Part shown: positions 8,499 through 12,028 of the stretch, piece by piece
Layout of the letters: each line of letters starts with the position of its first letter
Numbering within the stretch: position 1 is the stretch's first letter
Translations under genes and position numbers: made by a program
From: Thalassiosira profunda
Lineage: Eukaryota > Bacillariophyta > Thalassiosirophyceae > Thalassiosirales > Thalassiosiraceae
Reading direction: 5' to 3'
Length of the DNA: 12,028 nucleotides
Assembly (NCBI GenBank): GCA_036939355.1
Contig: JALLAP010000830.1
Span: forward strand, 1 to 12,028
Notes under the pieces: model-generated
The model's database searches: none
What the model was told of the DNA's origin: nothing
What the model saw: only the letters and a program-made list of their open reading frames with translations

Positions 8499-8919
8499 GC
8501 CCGAGCTGTTGCGAGTGGGGACGGAGAAAGTCTTTGGAAGGCTTCTTCGGTACATACCATGCACGAGAGGGTCTGGTGCTTCGAGCCCCGGTGAAGGAAA
8601 CTTGCGGAACTCGAACTGATCTGAACAATACACAACCGGCAGCTCTTTGTAAACACAATGCCATAAGTTCCTACTGAAGAGAGCGTGTGGCCAAAGCTCC
8701 TCCTCCATTGCTGCTTGAAGGGCTCAAGTCGCCTGCCCGCCCGCCCTCTGCTCCATCCCACTTGATGGTAGCTTGGTTACGACCACGTACGTACGCGTAA
8801 GTACGTGGCGCCTCTCCCTCGGGCGCCTACTACCTACTACCTCCCGTCGCAGCCCGCGTCTCTCTCTCGTCACTTCTCCTTCCTCCTGCTCCTGCTCGCC
8901 CTCCTCTTCCCCGCCCAGC
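8499..8919. other. Intergenic region between F-box gene and lumenal-protein gene
   Basis: 8499-8770 is presumably the 3' flank of the F-box gene; I recognise no gene or RNA in it. 8783-8808 is the palindrome listed separately. 8811-8919 is a strongly pyrimidine-rich leader (CTACTACCTACTACC, then CT runs) ending in CCCGCCCAG one base before the start codon. GTAAGT at 8797 and this CAG at 8918 would fit a 5' leader intron, so part of the region may be spliced out rather than promoter. Confidence 0.5.
8783..8808. promoter_or_regulatory. 26-bp near-perfect palindrome upstream of lumenal-protein gene
   Basis: The arms CCACGTAC (8783-8790) and GTACGTGG (8801-8808) are exact inverted copies, and the spacer contains the palindrome TACGCGTA. 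Only one base pair of the whole 26-bp dyad fails. The arms contain CACGTA/TACGTG, related to ACGT cores bound by bZIP factors. GTAAGTAC at 8797-8804 is embedded, 123 bp before the ATG. The regulatory role is inferred. Confidence 0.5.
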
Positions 8920-9730
8920 ATGGTCCAACTGAGCATCGTCCTCCTCGCTGCGGCGGCATCCGGTGCAGTGGCGTTTACTGCGCCCAGCGGCGGAGCCAAT
9001 CTCGCGTCCACTGCCCGTCCTTCCTCCACTGCCATCCACGCCACCCGCCGCGATGTCTTCGCCCGCGCAGGGGCCGCCGCCCTCCTCCCGCTCGCCGCCG
9101 CGGCCCCCGCGTACGCGGCCAACGCCCCGCCGACCAAGGAGGAAATCGAGCGCATAAAGGTGGGGTACGAGAACATCAAATTCCTCCTCGCCAATTGGGA
9201 GAAGGAGACGACGGTCTGCCGCGAGAATGGCGGGGAATGCAAGAGGGACGCCGACGCCGTGCGGAAGTACATGGGATTGCGGAGCACGACGGACCCGCTG
9301 TTCCAGATCGAGAAGGTGTTTGCCAAGGTGAAATATATGGACGATATCGATACGGACAAGCTGGAGGCGTTCTTCGAGGCCACGGAGGATTGGTGAGTGA
9401 TTTGCAAACTGTGGACTTCTTGCTTTTGGCCCCTATGGCTATGGTGCATGCACTCAATTATCAATTCATTCTGGGGTTGCAGGAATACCGCAATGAACAT
9501 GAGCAACTCGATGGCTTTCATCTCGCAATTTGGAGAGTANATTCTGGGGTTGCAGGAATACCGCAATGAACATGAGCAACTCGATGGCTTTCATCTCGCA
9601 ATTTGGAGAGTACAACCCCGGCGGAGGAAAGGACGAGGTGTTGAAATACCTGAACGAGGCGCAGACGCAGGTGATTTTGGCGGAGAAAGCGCTGAAGGTC
9701 ATTCTGGATTGCGTCACTTCTACTGCATAG
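8920..9730 (+). CDS. Thylakoid-lumen protein with plastid bipartite and Tat signals (possible PSII extrinsic, Psb31-like)
   Basis: The proposed reading is 8920-9392 joined to 9556-9730 (215 residues). The intron has a GTGAGT donor and TTGCAG acceptor, and Trp158 is split across it. Residues 1-18 are an ER signal ending in AVAF|TAP, the stramenopile plastid-entry motif. Residues 19-42 are a Ser/Thr/Ala transit stretch. Residues 43-66 (RRDVF, an Ala/Leu core, then AYA) form a twin-arginine lumenal signal. The mature part of about 149 residues is helical and charged, with NWEKETTVC, DPLFQIEK and NPGGGKDEV, and no membrane span. It resembles a lumenal family I associate with diatoms and could be a photosystem II extrinsic subunit such as Psb31; I am not sure of that name. 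The assembly carries two copies of the exon 2 start (9468-9539 and 9541-9612). In the uncollapsed sequence using the first acceptor (exon at 9483) the frame is broken; without the seam the intron is 90 bp. Confidence 0.8.
9468..9612 (+). repeat. Exact 72-bp direct duplication around a single N (probable assembly seam)
   Basis: 9468-9539 and 9541-9612 are identical over 72 bases, separated only by the undetermined base at 9540. Each copy contains the intron end TTGCAG and the first 57 bases of exon 2. The 73-bp shift would break the reading frame. Two contigs with overlapping ends joined through one N explain this best. Confidence 0.85.
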
Positions 9731-10045
9731 ATAGAGGGACAAAAGGGGATTTCTGCAAATGGGGGGAGTTGGGCTGAGGTGTTGTGGTTGACAGGGGAAC
9801 GACAACGAACCGACAACTGCAAAAGCACCCCGCCTTCGGGGAATGTGCGACGCATCCAGCATATGATAAACAGGGAACAGCTTTGCTGCGAAATGGTCAG
9901 CTGATGTGCAAGAAGGGAGAACTACTGCTATAAATTCCAAATATGCTCGTTGGGTTGCAAATGTTACATGAGCACATTTGAGGACCCGTGCACTTGCAAC
10001 TCTTTGCAAATATCATCCCATCATCTCCCACTGCATTCGTATGCA
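9731..10045. other. Convergent 3' intergenic region
   Basis: This is the tail-to-tail spacer between the lumenal-protein gene and the BolA gene on the other strand. I see no coding frame with a recognisable product and no RNA gene. TTTGCAAA-like words recur near 9953-10012. It presumably holds both 3' UTRs; no polyadenylation site can be fixed from sequence alone. Confidence 0.5.
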
Positions 10046-10432
10046 TCAGCTCCCGCCCTTCTTCTTCTCCCACTGCGCCCCCGTCCACGCCTTGATCTGC
10101 AACGCATGTATCTCCTCGAACATTCCCTTCTCACGCAAATGATTCTGCACCTCCCGATGCCTCTTTAGGAGGGGCATCCCTTCGAATGTATCGCTGACAA
10201 TTGTGAGCTCCAGTTTGGCGCCGCAGCCGTCCGAGTGGTCGACGATGCTGCATTCTAATGCGTTGGGGTATTGCCTTTGCACCTTCGAGGAGCACGCGCC
10301 AGAAATAGAGGTGAGGAGTGGAGGTGAGACGCCGACACACACTAACAAGCAGGCACAGCGCACAATGCATACAATGCCCAAACAGCTCACCTCCTCTTTC
10401 ACCCGATCCGCGAGGGAGCTGGAGTCGCTCAT
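10046..10432 (-). CDS. BOLA2: BolA2-like protein, iron-sulfur/monothiol glutaredoxin partner
   Basis: Exons, in transcript order, are 10432-10391 and 10282-10046; the 108-bp intron (10390-10283) has GTGAGC and CGAAG ends. The product is 92 residues, normal for BolA2. It shows the BolA fold signatures: DHSDGCGAKLEL with Cys34 in the beta-loop, FEGMPLLKRHREV (residues 47-59), and EEIHALQIKAW with the invariant His73. In BolA2/Fra2 proteins the loop Cys region and this His contribute to a [2Fe-2S] cluster shared with a monothiol glutaredoxin, which acts in cytosolic iron sensing and Fe-S trafficking. There is no N-terminal targeting sequence, so a cytosolic or nuclear place is expected rather than the mitochondrial BolA1/3 or plastid forms. 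The intron has no stop and its length is a multiple of three, so a retained-intron form would stay open. The gene is divergent from the receptor gene. Confidence 0.9.
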   Translation of the reverse strand: MSDSSSLADRVKEEVSCLGIVCIVRCACLLVCVGVSPPLLTSISGACSSKVQRQYPNALECSIVDHSDGCGAKLELTIVSDTFEGMPLLKRHREVQNHLREKGMFEEIHALQIKAWTGAQWEKKKGGS

Positions 10433-10546
10433 GCTGGAACCACCTTTGTTGAGCGGAGCAAGGGCAGGGGAATCCTATCCGTTTCACTAAAGAGAGCTTG
10501 TCTTGGCTATCGTGAGGGTATTGTTTGCAACAAAAGGACGACTCGA

Positions 10547-10554
10547 GTAAGTAC
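10547..10554 (+). promoter_or_regulatory. GTAAGTAC word in divergent BOLA2 / receptor promoter
   Basis: GTAAGTAC lies between the BolA2 start (115 bp away) and the receptor start (148 bp away). It is followed by AATACCTAC, and the same 8-mer occurs at 4550 and 8797 at similar distances from start codons. No strong dyad surrounds this copy. The promoter role is inferred from recurrence; it also resembles a splice donor of a possible leader intron. Confidence 0.4.
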
Positions 10555-10653
10555 AATACCTACGAAAAAGACGACAACTGAAACAGAAGCTGTTGCAACT
10601 CCCTCCAACCCCTCTCCAACAACAACCCAACGCTCCCCCACTTGCGCAACGCC

Positions 10654-10665
10654 ATGGCCCATTAA
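10654..10665 (+). other. Minimal upstream ORF in the receptor leader
   Basis: ATG GCC CAT TAA encodes Met-Ala-His and stops 29 bp before the receptor ATG at 10695, in a different frame. Its context (GCCATGG) is good, so it could lower translation of the receptor. This assumes the leader reaches that far upstream. Confidence 0.4.
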
Positions 10666-10694
10666 TAGCCGCGCCGAGCGCCGGCGTTCCTCAT

Positions 10695-12028
10695 ATGGCC
10701 ACCGCCATGGAGCCCACCGCCGCGGGCTACGAATACGAGGGCTTCTTGATCTTCATCAAGTGCCTCGGCCTATGCTCGATGGCCGGCTCCAGCTTCATCT
10801 TGCGCGACGTCTATTATCGCATGCGCAAGGTGTCGGCGTCGACGGCGGATCGATCGTGGCGGCGCAAGATCACCTTGACGCAGTCGGTGCTCTTCTGCCT
10901 GAGCGTGGGTGACTTCTTCGCGTGAGTTTGGATGGAGACATCGAAAAGCGTACACATGATATGCTACATGTCAACCTCATCTCTGATGATGTTGCGCGCA
11001 TTTGCTTTGCAGCGCTTTCTTTGTTCAGTTCCTGTCCACGTGGATGGTGCCGTCGGATACAGAGGTGTCCCTGGCCAGAGGAACCCAAGCTACTTGCACA
11101 GCGCAAGGATATCTTGGCACGCTGTTTTACTCGTTGTCGGCCGGGTCGAACGCATCTCTGGCGGTTGCATGTGAGTGATGCACAAACAACACGCATTTTG
11201 ATTAAGTGCACAAGTCTAATGTCGACTGTTTGCAGACAGCCTCATCGTGAAGTTCGGGTGGAGAGACGACGACAAAGATCGACATCGGCTGTCCTTCACA
11301 TTGATACCCATCATCATTGCCGTGGTACTCTCCATCGTACCGCTGCCGGGCCAGACTTACAACTACAACGGAGCCTTCTTTTGCGACATCACAGCGTATC
11401 CGCTCGGATGCGGCTGGCCGAGCTCGACAACCGAATGCACGCGCGGTCTCAACGCCCGTTCAGTGCTGCTAGGCGTGGTGGTCATACCGTTCTCGGTGGC
11501 GTTTGCCGTCATCATCGGCGCGGTATTCCTGCTCGTCCATTCCGTGCTGAAGCAGGAACAGAGGATGGACCGGTATCTGCGGGAGGGCATGCCCGTCAAC
11601 CGCAATATGACCAACAAAACTGCTCGTCAGGGATTCTATTACATTTTGGCGTTCGGCCTCGCCTGGATTCCTTGGTTCATTTGTGAGTTGAGCAATAGAT
11701 TTTGGGGAGATTATTGACTACGCATACTTACATCCTCACGCAATTCCGTTTCAGACGCGGTTCTGGAGTACAATCAACAAATCATACCGGAGTCATTGGC
11801 CGTGATACATTTGATCACAAAGGCATTGCAAGGAGGTATGTGGTGCTGTGATTCCGGCGACTTTATTTGATGCATCTCTAACATGTTTCCTCCGAAGCCT
11901 TCAATTCTTCGGTCTACTTTCGGCCCAAGTACAAGTCAGCGAGGGATCGTAACCCGGAGGAATCTAGAGTTAGATCGTTGCTGAGTGTTTTGCGAATATC
12001 GATACCTCCCGTGAAGTGTTGTTGCGGG
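10695..12028 (+). CDS. Seven-transmembrane GPCR-like receptor, 3' end outside window
   Basis: Proposed exons are 10695-10921, 11013-11170, 11236-11682, 11755-11835 and 11898 to the window edge: 348 residues with no stop reached. Introns are 91, 65, 72 and 62 bp; most have GTGAGT donors, the last GTATGT. Seven hydrophobic segments fall at about residues 15-40, 60-88, 107-134, 149-166, 203-230, 253-275 and 280-305. Cys104 before TM3 and Cys178/187/196 in the second outer loop can form the usual GPCR disulfide. SNASLAVAYSLIVKFGW in TM3 and NSSVYFRPKY after TM7 match the pattern I recall from a receptor family expanded in diatoms, distantly like Dictyostelium cAMP and rhodopsin-class receptors. 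The ligand and G protein are unknown. The intracellular tail is rich in Arg/Lys/Ser and runs off the window. ATG 10707 is an alternative start. Confidence 0.85.

Noticed and set aside
8568..8600. GCTTCGAGCCC, similar to a tRNA B box
   Set aside because: No flanking T-stem, acceptor stem or A box could be folded by eye.
8427..8761. Minus-strand frames (93 and 88 residues) that could pair with the 8783 palindrome as a divergent gene
   Set aside because: No recognisable domain, overlap with the last F-box exon, and no convincing splice pattern. A small unknown gene is not fully excluded.
8724..9566. 280-residue open frame on the minus strand
   Set aside because: Antisense to the lumenal-protein gene in GC-rich DNA; low-complexity Arg/Ala/Glu composition, and it crosses the N seam.
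9483..9570. Reading the lumenal protein straight through both 72-bp copies
   Set aside because: The 73-bp offset shifts the frame after TAN and loses the conserved-looking C terminus; the collapsed model is cleaner.
10922..11686. 254-residue plus-strand frame across the receptor
   Set aside because: Wrong frame through introns and exons of the receptor; Arg/His-rich text with no domain, while the spliced frame gives seven membrane segments.

Overview
The window is nuclear DNA from a photosynthetic eukaryote, most likely a stramenopile alga and probably a diatom. Five of the six genes carry short GT-AG introns (about 62-108 bp), and the sixth needs one. One product has a bipartite plastid presequence with an AVAF|TAP cleavage motif of the diatom ASAFAP type, followed by a twin-arginine lumenal signal. 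The PDZ domain carries the PPGKL loop, and the 7TM receptor has the layout I associate with diatom genomes. The species call (Thalassiosira-like) is inference from family resemblance, not a database match.

Layout. 1-1191: no supported gene; diverged short inverted and direct repeats, then the leader of the first gene. 1192-3495 (+): a 696-residue protein with C2 domains and EF-hands in four exons. 3540-4434 (-): a PDZ domain followed by a lysine-rich linker and a GCR1_C-like DNA-binding domain; the two halves lie in different frames and need an intron. 4435-4669: a short divergent promoter with a TACGTA-rich dyad. 4670-8498 (+): a 1204-residue F-box protein with importin-alpha-like armadillo repeats, a coiled coil, NLS-like clusters and a C-terminal SUMO-interacting motif. 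8499-8919: intergenic, with a 26-bp near-perfect palindrome. 8920-9730 (+): a thylakoid-lumen protein, whose second exon is hit by a 72-bp exact duplication around a single N (an assembly seam). 10046-10432 (-): a BolA2-type iron-sulfur/glutaredoxin partner. 10695->12028 (+): a seven-transmembrane receptor cut off by the window edge.

The genes do not form a pathway; this is a compact stretch of unrelated genes. Their control regions do share something: a TAAGTA(C) word lies roughly 115-150 bp upstream of every start codon, and in two places it sits inside a palindrome. The most distinctive proteins are the F-box/ARM/SIM protein, which could be a SUMO-directed SCF adaptor, and the PDZ/GCR1_C fusion, which could be a transcription factor with a protein-docking module.
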